A stretch of DNA of 64,000 bases, taken from NCBI RefSeq assembly GCF_040869045.1, contig NC_090319.1, positions 234,353,832-234,417,831 of the forward strand, in the 5' to 3' direction. This document shows positions 11,001-22,208 of the stretch, piece after piece. The notes beneath the pieces are model-generated. The model was not told the origin of the DNA, ran no database searches, and was given only the letters and a program-made list of their open reading frames with translations. A program made the translations under genes and the position numbers. Numbering within the stretch: the stretch's first letter is position 1; each line of letters starts with the position of its first letter. Source of the stretch: Eurosta solidaginis (lineage: Eukaryota; Arthropoda; Insecta; Diptera; Tephritidae).

Positions 11001-11067
11001 CAGAGTTGCCATAGTAAAGTTTTATTAGTCGTTATTTGTATGCAATATTTTACTTTTGGCAACTCTG
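11001..11067. mobile_element. 67-bp foldback element
   Basis: CAGAGTTGCCA at 11,001 and TGGCAACTCTG ending at 11,067 are exact complements, and the pairing continues through AGTAAA/TTTACT. Ends of the CAGAGTTGCCA type are common on small fly MITEs. No target duplication is clear, so the class is not assigned. Confidence 0.5.
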
Positions 11068-11273
11068 TTCGATCGTCATCGTGTCGTGATCACGGTCGTT
11101 AAAAAACGAGAAATGATCGGCTGAAGGTGGTCCGTAAATGCATTGCAAAGAAGTATTGTTAGAATACTCCAACATGAAGAAAATGGCACACGTAATCCAA
11201 CAATTTTTGCAGGGTAGCGCATATTACGAAAATCTTTAAGAAAACTCACGCTAAATTTTTTAACAGACATAAA

Positions 11274-12273
11274 CTGCATTTCGATTACGTTCCCGTTCTA
11301 CGCTCCGCTTTAATCGAAGTTTGGTATTCTGCATTACGACGGAATCGTAAAGAGAAGAGGAAGAGCAAATGATTCTTCGAAATCAGTTGTTGGTACGGAA
11401 TGTGTGAACATTGGAACAAAATAAGTTAAAGAAAATTTGTAAAAAACACTGGAAAACGTTTATATTTTATTATCCACGCCATTTTGTACAAAAAAAAGCA
11501 ATAGAATATATTACCGCAGTGTTATATTTTTTTGAGTGAAGTGCTTTCATAATTGTAAGTGTGTTTTTGTCGTTCTTTTGGCCAATTCCCTGCCGTGGCC
11601 ACCAAGTTTTGTTAAAACGCATACCTGCACGAATATAGTTGACATTTTCTGAATTTTAAGGATGCTAATTTCATTGCACTGGCCTAAAATACTTTATAAA
11701 GGTTTATTTATTCTTTCCGCAAGGATTGTTTACGTTTTCGCTTCACCTTCCTCTACGCCGACAGCTTGCTTTGGCATATAACTGGACCCAACGAACAGAC
11801 ACAAATTATAGCTGTCTATTATAATGGAATCAATAGCCGCGGCATTATTTATGGAGTTGGAAAGCAACGTATACGAAAATTTCCAGGCGAGAATGGAAAG
11901 GCAAATATTGCGAGATTTGTGTAATCCATTTGAGATGAGTGACGAATTGTAAGAAATTGAACTTAAAAGTGGTAAAGTTTAATGACTTATTTTCTTATTT
12001 AGGTTCAAAAAACTTTCGACTTAACAAGGATACTTTCAAGTATGTGTTAGATACTTTTTCGGGCAAATACGTCCAAGAACTTCGACATCGACATGTTGTT
12101 TTTGACCTGGAAACATATAAAAAACAATCATCATCAAGCATTCTACGATTCTTAACAACTTTTACTTACAATTTTGTTAAAATTTTGTTATAAATTAATA
12201 AAAAAATAAAAAGAAAATATTTTTCCGCCAACTAATTGCAACTTAGAAAAACGGAACTACGATCGAAATGCAG
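11274..12273 (+). mobile_element. Probable internally deleted PIF/Harbinger element with short inverted ends
   Basis: CTGCATTTCGAT at 11,274-11,285 and ATCGAAATGCAG at 12,262-12,273 are a perfect 12-bp inverted pair enclosing a Harbinger-like gene fragment. Related CTGCAT(T)..CGA and CGAAATGCAG motifs recur near 11,329 and 12,365, so the true ends are not certain, and no 3-bp duplication is evident. Confidence 0.4.
11824..12193 (+). pseudogene. PIF/Harbinger nuclease (HARBI1-like) 5' fragment with an intron
   Basis: Exon 1 starts at ATG 11,824 and encodes LRDLCNPFEMSDEL, matching the conserved N-terminal block of HARBI1-like nucleases. A consensus donor GTAAGA at 11,949 and acceptor TTATTTAG ending at 12,002 bound a 54-base intron. 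Exon 2 gives FKK and, after a small deletion that shifts the frame, FRLNKDTFKYVLDTF, the next conserved block, then SSILRFLTTFTY. The catalytic DDE domain is missing. The intron position, right after NPFE..DE, suits the family. Nonfunctional remnant. Confidence 0.6.
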
Positions 12274-13555
12274 AATACAAAAATTCGTACGATTCGAAGT
12301 TGGATCGAAAGAGATTGGAACACAGAATACCAAAATTGCCAAATCGAAAAAATTCAAATCCAAGTCGAAATGCAGAATAAGACTGATAGTATTAAGGACA
12401 CCGTATTTGCAGTAATAAAGAGAAATTTTTTGCTTTATAAAGTTATTTTTCCTACATTTATATTTAATATTGATACAAAGATTGAATGTATATTGATGCA
12501 ATGCAACTCTACCTCAATTTAAGCTGGTAAACTATATAGTAAACAATGCTCGAACCTGTCCCCAAAATTCAACGGTGGAACAAGTGATATCCCATTTGAC
12601 GCAATTTGTAACGATTCAAGCTCGTCGTTTTAGGTCTTTTGTCTGCATGCGAGCTTAGAAAATCAAATGTATGTTTGTGAAGTTAAAAATTCAATATCGC
12701 CCGGAAATTGTTTCGAAGTCAATCGAATCGAATGACAAACACCCGGAACGAAACTGAATCGAATGACAAACACCCGGAACGAAACTGATATTAGCGATAC
12801 TAGAGTTATCTTTTCTTAAGGCCCTCAACCTTTTAACATCCAGCTCAAATGCATTCAATGTTCTTAGAATTGAATCTACACCAAACTGGTTATTTAGATT
12901 TTCCAAAAAAGCTAAAAAGCCTAAAGCTAAATCGCAATTTTTCACGCTAAACGGAGAAAAAAAAAGCAAAGTCTAGCTTGAAAAAGCTAAAGTGGAAACA
13001 CTGGTTGTAATCGCTTTGAAGGGTAACCGTAATTTTTACTTGTAAATGCCCATGAAACGTCCCTTTTCAAAACGGCTTGACACGGCAGACAGCGCAAAAA
13101 TAATCACACATTTAAAACATCATATCTCCGAAACTATTACGTGTGCCGCAGCCACCTTTAAAAAATGTGTGGTTGACTAAAAAACATACAGATTCATTCA
13201 GGTTAATTTTTTGACTATTTTGCTAGGTTCCTTTAAACATTCTATAGTAGTTTAGCTGTAGTAAGTCTGTCTTAACAGTGGCGCTTTTCCATCATAATCA
13301 GCCCAATTCTAAATATTCCTCCCCGAATTTTGTTCTTCTGAATTTTTTATTCCCATGGAAAAATTCCTCCAATTCTTTTCTCCTAGGGAGAACAGTAATC
13401 GGGGCATATGAATTTCGAATTCGAAAAATCAGCTGTTTTGCCACTTGAAATTTTGTTGCGTGTTTCCATTTTTGTTTAAGAAATTGAAAAGTTTAATTAT
13501 TGGTGCGAATTTGTTTAAATAAAGTATAAACAATACACAATATTGCATTTCATAT
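12274..13555. other. AT-rich spacer with a 31-bp tandem duplication
   Basis: 12,726-12,756 and 12,757-12,787 are identical 31-base units (AATCGAATGACAAACACCCG...). Open frames on both strands around 12,232-12,522 are mutual shadows in low-complexity sequence. No gene was recognised. Confidence 0.45.
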
Positions 13556-13559
13556 GGTA

Positions 13560-13745
13560 TTGACTGAAACTAGTAATGAATTGTTGCCACAGCAACATCA
13601 ACAGAGAAGCATAAGAAGACGGCGCGATAACAAACATCCGCTGGATTTGCTTGCTTCCATCCAGCAAAGCTATTTTCTGGCGGTTAAGCCTAGATGAAGC
13701 CTTCTTTCGTCATATGCCAAAATCTATTTAAGCCTTCTTACTAAT
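13560..13745 (+). pseudogene. Weak second Harbinger-like exon relic
   Basis: The plus strand reads NKHPLDLLASIQQSYF and, one frame over, RLSLDEAFFRHM. This resembles the R..NP(L/F)...F...FRL....F block of HARBI1-like nucleases, with a frameshift and stop. The match is short and partly degenerate, so treat it as a suggestion only. Confidence 0.25.
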
Positions 13746-13771
13746 AATCCTTGCGCAATTTCTGGATGCCC

Positions 13772-15260
13772 AGTGGCGGATCCAGGCAGCTTTTTGAGGG
13801 GGGGGGGCGGCGATTTCAGTCATAATTGTTTCTCCCAATAGCTGATGTGTTTTGAACAAAGTTCACATCAAGATACTTTACACGTGAAAATGCAAGGCAA
13901 AACAACAAGGGAAACGTATAGCAGACCGTTATTTTTTAGGGGTAAATTTATTAGTATTTTTTTACATTGTTTAATAATTTCATACACATATTTGGTTTCA
14001 TTTAGTTATTCAAATTAACAATAGTACATCCAATTTTTTGACATCATTTTTATCTTCTGCATAGTTCATATTCACACGGTAAATTTAGTTCTATGCCTCC
14101 CTTTTTTACACATCTTTCAATTATATGATCAATATCAATCTCAATATCGAAATGGGTATTTAAAAGTGCAAGACCAGTGAGTCTGATCTGAGACATTGTG
14201 GACCGTAACCACGTTTTCATCCGGTGAAGTGTCGAAAAACTCCTTTCAGCACAAGCATTGCTAGCTGGAAGCGTGGCCAGAATTTTGATAAGAGCATTTA
14301 TTGAGGGAAACGCATATTCATTGCAATCATTTAAAACTTTTTCAGCTGATAGTGGAATGGATTTTTTGTGTTGCTTATCAGACCAGCGTTCTGACCACAC
14401 TTCGTACTCTTCATCTAGATTAATTTTATTTCCTCCAATAAGAGATGCGTATCGTTTACCAAGATCTTGGACAAGCTCTTTAGACAAATTAATTTTTGCA
14501 TTGTATTATCTTTGATGATTCCCGATGGGAGTAGCAAATTAAGATTAAAAACTTGTAATGTATCTTCAGGTAATCTACCTTGTAAATCAAGAATTATATG
14601 ATAAATAAGAGGTATATAAATTGCTTTTCGATAATACTATTCAGCGCCTGATGAAGTGTAATTCGCTCGATGTATTTGCGTTTTAGCAATTCGTGGGAGG
14701 ACAATATCAAACTTCAACTCATCTGCTAAAGCGACTATTTTTTTGTAAAGTCCCGAAAAATTACTTTCTCCTTCAAGTCTATGGTTTTTTAATGTTCGCA
14801 AAGTGTCACTCAATGCTTCAGAAGCTTGATTCAAATCTATTGACGGTGTTTGCAAAAGTAAGCTTAGTGGTCGTGTAACAGCAAGTACATTGCTCAAACA
14901 AATCATTGAAATCACGAACTCTGTCTCGCAAATAGATTTCAACATAGAACGGGCCTCAGAATATGTTGTTGAATCTTGCCAAGTAGAAATTTCTTGAAAC
15001 GAAGCAACAATTTTTGTGATGTTTTCTTCAAACTGCATTATACCATCATGTTTTTCAGACCAGTGCGTTTCACATAGTCCACTTAATGATTCCTGTAGAT
15101 GTTTTTTGAAAATTATGGTACGTTTCAGAGACTGATTTGGAAAACTGATAATTGTTTTCATCAACGCAATACAATCCTTTGTTTGAAGAACTTTCGACGT
15201 TTTCGCAAGCGAGTTATTAAGACAATGGTTGAAACACGGACAATACGTTTTTTTTAACAT
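13772..15260 (-). pseudogene. hAT-type transposase, C-terminal half (continuation of the 9-10.4 kb half), with 3' terminus
   Basis: On the minus strand the protein opens with CPCFNHCLNNSLAKTSKV at 15,255, the block missing from the plus-strand half. It runs through LSGLCETHWSEKHDG, RPLSLLLQ and a long helical stretch to 14,637. After decay at 14,490-14,640, the hAT dimerisation domain follows at 14,487-14,050: FPSINALIKILATLPASNACAERSFSTLHRMKTWLRSTM...RLTGLALLN. The end CAGTGGCGGATCCAGG followed by a G-run at 13,772-13,809 looks like the hAT terminal repeat on the outer edge. Orientation is opposite to the N-terminal half. Confidence 0.8.
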
Positions 15261-15508
15261 TTATTTTGCCATTTGGCGGTAAGGTATCGTGAAAAAGTAA
15301 GACGTATTTTTCACACTACTACAATGACGGCACGGCTATAGGTTCGCCAAAAATACGACTTACCAAAATGTTGGCCGATGAAAATTAATTTAAAATTTTT
15401 CAAATTTTTTTATTCAATTTTTAAAGTCCTACGGGTGTACGAATCACCATTAAAATACACGTGTGCGATATTGAAGTTTATGTTGGGACGAGATATATTT
15501 GAAAGGCC

Positions 15509-15910
15509 TTAGACTTCAAAATCTATGATTTCGTCCTCAGAAGATGAATTATTATTTTTGCTACACTCATGGATATTTTTTGTGTTCATTAATTTTAAGA
15601 ATTCGTTGTTTATTTCAAAGTCATGACAACATTTATTTAGCCGTTTAAGACCACTTCTTATTGTCAGAAGCGAATTAAACATAACTAAAATCATTTTGTT
15701 TCTGTGTGTACTTTTAATCAAACTCATGTTTGAAAACATTCTAGCAACTTCAGCATTACTTAGTGGCAGCAAAAAATCGACAAGCTTTTGGAATTATGCT
15801 GTTTAACATCAAACCAAAGATTTAATGTTGAAGTCACATTTTTCCAATTTTGGATATAGATATTTTTCCACTGCATTTGTAATCTCGTTATTTCATCAGT
15901 GCTATACTTG
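15509..15910 (-). pseudogene. C-terminal tail of a second, different hAT-type transposase
   Basis: The minus strand encodes LPLSNAEVARMFSNMSLIKS...NSLLTIRSGLKRLNKCCHDFE, the hAT dimerisation block in a version unlike the element at 14 kb. Upstream, at 15,780-15,900, a second frame reads TRLQMQWKNIYIQNW...NLWFDVKQH, so the gene is frameshifted. The catalytic core is absent from the window. Confidence 0.65.
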
Positions 15911-17490
15911 TGCGGCAAGCGTTGCCTTAATTGATCTATTAATTAATTATGAATTTACGTACCTTTCTTACAATGAATTCGTCTATACATTTATATTATT
16001 TTTTAATTCGTATATATTCTTAAAATGTATAATGAAAATAAAGTACGGGAGACAAAAATTTATTATAATCTGAAGTTAAATGGTCGAAACTCTTAGAAGG
16101 TGACACTATGTTGTTGCACAAGCTGGAAAGCAATATACAACCTCATGACACAGTTTATCGATTAAAGTTTTTGTTACCAGTTGAGTGCCGAGTTGCCACT
16201 TCATATATAACGAAACAAATAAAATGAAACTTCGACACACATAAAACACATTACAAATTTCACAATACGTATTTCCGAAATAGATTTGGAGCCAAAAAAG
16301 GGCAAACATTTTAAAGAGGGCCCCAAAAAAAGAGCTAGGGGCCAAAACCAAAAATTTTTGGAGCTAAACGCAAAAAAAGGGCTAGATCTGGCTCCAAAAG
16401 CACCAAAATGACAACACTGCTCCAGAGTAAAAAAAAACGCATTTGGGAAAAATCCATATCCCAGTCTTTCCATGTTTGTTTTTTCGAATTTTTAGTTTTA
16501 TAGGAGTGGAGGGAATTTTAAGTAGTTACTATGAAGAACGTAAAACGCAGCGAAATAAAACTCATTAAATATACTGCTGAATGGACAAAAATGGACTCTT
16601 TCTGACGACGTATAAGTTGGTAGACTAAACAAAAATTAAGTTACAGATCAATATATAAATGAACCTATGAAAGAGGGTACGGAGTCCGTACTATGGACGC
16701 GACACATTTTAGCCACCAATAAAATATGTAGTCGAATCTTCAGGAAAAAATTTAATTTTTTTTAAAGAAGTACACATAAACATTAACATCCGCAAGGTTT
16801 TTAAATTTCAAGTGGTCGTTTGCTTATTAAAAAAAGATTTGTAGGTTTTATGGTAGGTGCAATTTATAAAAACACCATTTTACAAAGTTTCTTATACTTT
16901 TTATTCAATGCTAGATAAAGGTATAAAAAATTTAAATAAGAGCAAATATATAGATCTGAGTTGAACAACGCAAATATATAAAAAAATGCGTTATTTTGTG
17001 AGTGAAACAGTCAAATTAGCATATTTAAGCTTTTATACGATGTGATGGAAGTCTGATTACATTAATTTTCCGTTCGCGGTGGATCCCGTTTGGGATTTTT
17101 CTGTATACATATCGTAAACAATAAATATATCATACTAAAATCTGCGAAAAACGCAGTTTGAAAAAATCTGTTGGTTAGGACCTTTGTGAATTAAGCTAAC
17201 GATGTATTGTCTCAAACATATTAACTTTCATCTACGTACATAGGTATAGGCGTTGCAAGCACTGAAATAGTTGAAGTAGTAGGAGAGTGGTCATTTTAAA
17301 CAATTTTTATAAAACACAGAGTGAATCTGTAAATTATTTTATTTACTATTTATTACATTGAAGTAAAAATTACTTTTAATTTTTTACTAGATGTATGAAA
17401 TGTTTATTCTGTTATGTTTTTCCAACAAAAAAAAAAATAAAACGGTTGAAAGGTTGCCGTAAACTTTTAGCTTGTTTTCTTAGCCTTAAG
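15911..17490. other. AT-rich spacer, no gene recognised
   Basis: No coding region was supported. A perfect 7-bp palindrome, GTACGGA-G-TCCGTAC, lies at about 16,677. 16,310-16,425 holds the CCAAAA/GCTAGG-rich block ending in CAACACTGC that resembles 10,440-10,520. The rest is low-complexity A/T. Confidence 0.35.
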
Positions 17491-17496
17491 CATTTG

Positions 17497-17842
17497 GCGG
17501 CCACCGTGGTGGGATGGTAGCGTGCTCCGCCTATCACACCGTATGCCCTGGGTTCGCACCCCGGGCAAAGCAACATCAAAATTTTAGAAATAAGGTTTTT
17601 CAATTAGAACAACATTTTTCTAAGCGGGGGCGCCCCTCGGCAGTGTTTGGCAAGCGCTCCGGGTGTATTTCTGCAATGAAAAGCTCTCAGTGGAAACTCA
17701 TCTGCAGATGACGTTCGGAGTCGGCATAAAACATGTAGGTCCCGTACGACCAATCTGTAGGAAAATCAAGAGGGGCACGACGCAAATTGGAAGGGAAGCT
17801 CGGTCTTAGATCTCTTCGGAGGTTATCGCGCCTTACATTTAT
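17497..17842 (+). mobile_element. tRNA-derived SINE, near full length
   Basis: The head has an A-box-like TGGTGGGATGGTAG at 17,506-17,519 and a B box GGTTCGCACCC at 17,551-17,561, spaced as in an RNA polymerase III promoter. A unique body of about 270 bases follows (CTCAGTGGAAACTCATCTGC, GTCCCGTACGACCAATCTG), ending in GAGGTTATCGCGCCTTAC and an ATTT-rich tail. I recognise this as a common dipteran SINE type. It carries no protein and depends on a LINE for movement. The tRNA part no longer forms a proper tRNA. Confidence 0.8.
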
Positions 17843-18139
17843 TTCTTTTTATTTTATTAAACATTTTTGCCTTTTTTCTGAAAAAGTTCAGGCAAGACTG
17901 ATTACAACATGCTGAATTAAGGAACTTGGGAGTATTTCACACTATTTCTGTTCCAAAAATCAAATTGTTCAAAAAGTGTGATAGAACTATTTTTAATAAA
18001 TGCACATTGCCATTTTAACTTTAATTTCGCTCTCACTAATACACTTACATTTAAATGTTTGCCGACCACTGATTTATAGATATGTATGGATGTATGTATG
18101 TACATATCTATGTATGAATGTATGTACTTTCATTTCATA

Positions 18140-19915
18140 TCAACTTAATATAGGGGAGGGTGGAGCCGTGTGTAGAAGTACGCGAAAGTGGGGAAAGCTT
18201 TTGACAGCCATTCAACTGGGAATGGCCAAAGCGATTCCTATGCATGCAGTTCAAGCAGCTCACTTCCGGTCGCTTGCGGACAAGTATCCACAGGGTAGCC
18301 ACTGAACATCCGTTTGGTTGTGAGCTAATGTGAGAAGCGACACCTGGCTGGGCCACTGTGACATACTTAGGTTAATGGCTAACTGGAAGATTTTTCATCG
18401 GCAGCGTCTGCCCACCACGTGGTATGGCTGCAAGCGGGCGTCTGTCTTGGATCAAGTGGCTCGCTATATAAACGTGCAAAAAATATTTCCATCCCCGCTG
18501 AGTGGGTTGTACGCTGGGCTTGGGACCCGCCACGTCAAACCACACTGCAATAATAAACTTAACAAAGCGTCGGCTATGAAGAAAACCCTTAACTGATGAC
18601 GACCATGTAAATCAATTGAAGGACTATAATTTGAGGGCATGCACCTGCAACGTCCGTTCCCTAATTGCGGTTGATGCTGATGCCTGGCTGATTGATGTCC
18701 TCGTCAAAGCAAAATCCTACATAACCGTCATCCAAGAAATGCGTTGCACGAAGCAAGGAAGAAAGAACAAATTTGTTCCATCTATTAGAGTGGCCATACA
18801 AATAAGCACAGTTTTGGTGTTGGATTCCTGGTGGGAGGGAGATTTTGTCGCCAAGTACGGGCGTGCACGCCTGTGAACGAACGTCTCGCCATTATCCGAA
18901 TAAAAGCAAAATTTTTTTAATATATCATTCATCTGTAGCTATGCACCGGCAGAGGAGAAAGACGCTTTCAATGAACGTTTAGAACGCATATACGAGCGCT
19001 GCCGCCGCCATGATATAAAAGTCGTACAAAGAAGATGTTTGTGGCCCCAGCCTACATAATGAAACTTCTCCTAATGGACTGAGGTTGATTGGTTTTGCCG
19101 TTGCTCGAAACATGGTCATGTCTAGCACGAGGTTCATGCATAAAAAGATACATCAAGCTACACGGCTGTCTTCCGATCGAAATACATGCAATCAGATCGA
19201 CCACGTTGGGATAGACGGACGGCATGCCTCCAGTGTTTTAGATGTGCGCACGATTCATGAATCTAACATCGACTCGAATAATTATCTCCTCACATTCAAA
19301 ATACGCGCACACCTCTGCGCGGCTAAAAGCGTGGAAACACCCCCGCCGCAAGTTATGCTTACTCCAAACTGGAAAAAGTAGCGATAAAGATGAGTGTAAT
19401 GGTGAGTGAGGAAAAAACGAAGTACCGCTGTCATCGAGTAAAGAGTCAGCGCATATGCGCCTTGGAAACCACGCTAAAGTTGGCAGCCCTAATTTCGAAA
19501 TATTAAAAGACTTCGTTTATGCTACTTTGGATTAGGTAGGCAATTGAAAAGTAAATTCTTCTCTCGGCTCTACAAGTCACTTATCGTACCCGTCCTGATA
19601 TATGGTGCAGAAGTATGGACCATGACAACATCAGATCAAGCGGCTCTGGAAGTGTTCGAGCGAAAATTTCTTCGAAACATTTACGAACATCTACGCGCTG
19701 GCGATGGCGAGTACCGAAGAAGGTTTAATGATGAGCTGTACGATGTTCTGGCTGAGCAACCCGCCTATGGAAGCAGAGGAAGAGGGCGGCCTACACTCCA
19801 CTGGAAGGACCAGGTCGAAAAAGGATTTAAACTCCCTTGGTGTGAGCAATTAGCGCCAGTTGGCAGAGCGAAGAAGCGACCGTTAAGCGCCAATTAAGTA
19901 AGTAAGTTAACACAT
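18140..19915 (+). pseudogene. RTE-type LINE (CFDP2-like endonuclease) lacking its RT core
   Basis: An untranslated leader at 18,140-18,600 is followed by an APE-type endonuclease start: RACTCNVRSLIAVDADAWLIDVLVKA...VIQEMRCTKQGR (18,630-18,780). After frame breaks the endonuclease end reads NGLRLIGFAVARNMVMSSTRF...DRNTCNQIDHVGIDGRHASSVLDVRT (19,070-19,260). Directly after it the sequence jumps to the post-RT thumb and tail: EEKTKY, then VPVLIYGAEVWTM, FERKFLRNIY, and GSRGRGRPTLHWKDQV. The whole RT palm, with its catalytic box, is missing at about 19,385. A (TAAG)n-like tail ends it near 19,905. Dead copy. Confidence 0.8.
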
Positions 19916-20388
19916 GTATGTACATATTTATGCGTGTTGCTAAGTTAAGGCAACATAAATGGTTAAAAATGCAAACGTACATCTCTTGAAAAATACTTTT
20001 TTGTTAAAAACAAAAACATTTCGTTACTTTTCCAGAATTTTCTTTTTAAAATTTAAGGGGTCAAAACTTCTTAAAAATATATATGTACGTATACATACAT
20101 GTGCATGCTCATATGTACAAGCGATGAGCGTAAGATAAACAGAATAAACAGTTCGGACGCTCATATGTACAAGCGGTGAGCGTAAGATAAACAGATTTTT
20201 TTTTTTATTTTATTCGAATAATTCGGTACGCGCTATTCGAATAATTATAATTTTTATTGTTACCGAGTCTTTCAGAGGCAGTGGCTTCTTAAGCGCCGAG
20301 ATCTAAAACCGCTCAGCTACAGAGAAACTCATCAGCTGAGAAGTACAGATTCACAAATACAATAGATTAAAAGTATAAATATAATGTT
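19916..20388. other. AT-rich spacer with 52-bp duplication
   Basis: GCTCATATGTACAAGCG(A/G)TGAGCGTAAGATAAACAGA occurs at about 20,107 and again at 20,159, a 52-base step. Two TTCGAATAATT palindromic pieces (about 20,213-20,248) are echoed at 23,337-23,360. No gene was found. Confidence 0.4.
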
Positions 20389-22060
20389 TTAATTATCAAG
20401 AGAAGATAGAACCGTGTTTTTTATGGCAAAGAGCGAATCCGAAACATCAATTATTCTCGAGTGAGGGTTATAGTCTTCATACAGACATAGAAGAGGTTCA
20501 TTTAGTTGGAAATTGCTTCTGCATTGTTTAAGAATTATAGGAATATAATGCCTCGAAGCTCGGCATGGAACATTCAAGTTTTCTTCGTTCAAAAGAAATG
20601 GGCTTGAAATCGATCCATTTAAAAGTCTAGCCATAAATAGTAAACCTAGCATTTCTTTACGACTTGCAAGGGTAGGAATTTATTAGTTTAACCGATTAGT
20701 GTAAGGAGGAAGATTATACGGAGAGTCCTATTGAAGATTTCTCAAGCCGAAAAGTAAAAACTGTTTTTGAATTGATTCAAGTCTATCCACATGAACTTGA
20801 TAACAGGGATTCCAAATTATCGATCCATATTCTAATATCGGCCTCACCAATGATGTAAAAAGGGCTTTTGTAACGTAAGGATCACTAAACTCTTTTGCCC
20901 ATCTTTTCACAAATGCTAAAACTCCTCTCGCTTTATTGACTGTGGCATTAATATGAGGGTTGAAACTAAGTTTGCAATTCATTGTAACTCCCAAGTCGAC
21001 AAAAACCTCAACGCTTTCCCGAGTTTGGCCATTAGTTGTTTAAGAAGCTGGCTGTACGTTCCCACGTGAAAAACACATGAATTTACATTTTTCTATGTTG
21101 AGCGGCATACAATTCGCATTACACCAAATAACTAAACAATTTAAATCTGCCTGAAGTACAGAAAGTTCTTCAACCGACGCATATGACTTAAAAAGTTTTA
21201 CGTCGCCGGCATACATTAAAATTTTTGAATAATTTATAGTTGTGGAAATATCCTTTATAAAGAGCAGAAACAGAATAGGACCGAGATGGCTGCCCTGAGG
21301 CACACCGGAGGGAACATCGTTGACATTCGAACGAATGTTTTTAGAAATGACTCTTTGATTTCTACCGCAAAGATAGGAGGAGATCCAGCGAGTTAGGCCA
21401 GGTTGAAAACCAAGCAATTCGAGTTTATAAACAAGTAATGAGTGGCGTACTTTGTCGAATGCTTTGCTGAAATCAGTGTATACAACGTCGGTATGATGAT
21501 TGTTTCTAAACCCATTAAAGACGTGAGTTGTAAATTCAAGAAAATTGGTTTTGGTTGATTTGATTATACAAAAGCCATGCTGAGAACTATCTATCAATGT
21601 AGAGATCGAAAATGTAAGATGATTAGTAACGATTGCTTCGAAAAGCTTAGGGAGAGCGGGGAGAGCTTTGCTATTCCACGATAATTTTCAATAGACGACT
21701 TGCTTCCTTTTTATGGAGTGGGATAAGAAAAGATTCCTTCCAAGCCGTCGGGAAAATGCCATTTTTTAAAGAGAGGTTAAACAGATCAGTAAGGGGCTGG
21801 TAAATGTATTCCGCACATTTTTTAAGAAAACATGTTGGGAAAGGAATTCGAATAAATGTAAGCGAATAAACGAGTAACAAGTTCGAATAAATATTATTCG
21901 AATTAGGAATATCTCGGCGAATAAAAGAGTTTGTTAGAGCCGGTGTACTCGTGTATGCGTGGCGAGCCGGATAATGCTGGTTTTTGTCCACTGCCGCAGA
22001 TTTAAATGCCTTCTTTCTTCCCTTTGTACGATAGTGCCGATTTGTGGCGCTGTAACCCAC
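20389..22060 (-). pseudogene. CR1/Jockey-type LINE reverse transcriptase, 5'-truncated and inactive
   Basis: Reading on the minus strand, fragments in order are IYQPLTDLFNLSLKNGIFPTAW and KESFLIPLHKK (about 21,830-21,700), SSQHGF then VVYTDFSKAFDKVRHSLL (palm Asp), GVPQGSHLGPILFLLF, and YAGDVKLFK at about 21,220-21,195. The last should be YADD, so the catalytic Asp pair is broken. The thumb MGVTMNCKLSFNPHI, the VRPILEYGSIIWNP box and the C-terminal region follow to 20,389. Frames change at about 21,690 and 21,035. No endonuclease is seen. Assignment within the CR1/Jockey group is by motif style only. Confidence 0.8.
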
Positions 22061-22208
22061 CCAATTAAAGTGGGTACAAACGTGTTTGCTTTAGTGATTT
22101 GATAATTTATTATAATTGCAAATTTCGATGACTAACTATTCAATGTTCAAAGTACAAATTGTCAGTACAGTTTTGGTTACAAAATTTATGTTTTAGTATA
22201 TAGAAAAA

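Noticed and set aside
12232..12522. Two opposed ~85-residue frames as genes
   Set aside because: They are mutual shadows in low-complexity AT-rich DNA next to Harbinger-end repeats.
17497..17570. Functional tRNA gene
   Set aside because: A and B boxes are present but the acceptor and anticodon stems do not form, and it is followed by a SINE body.
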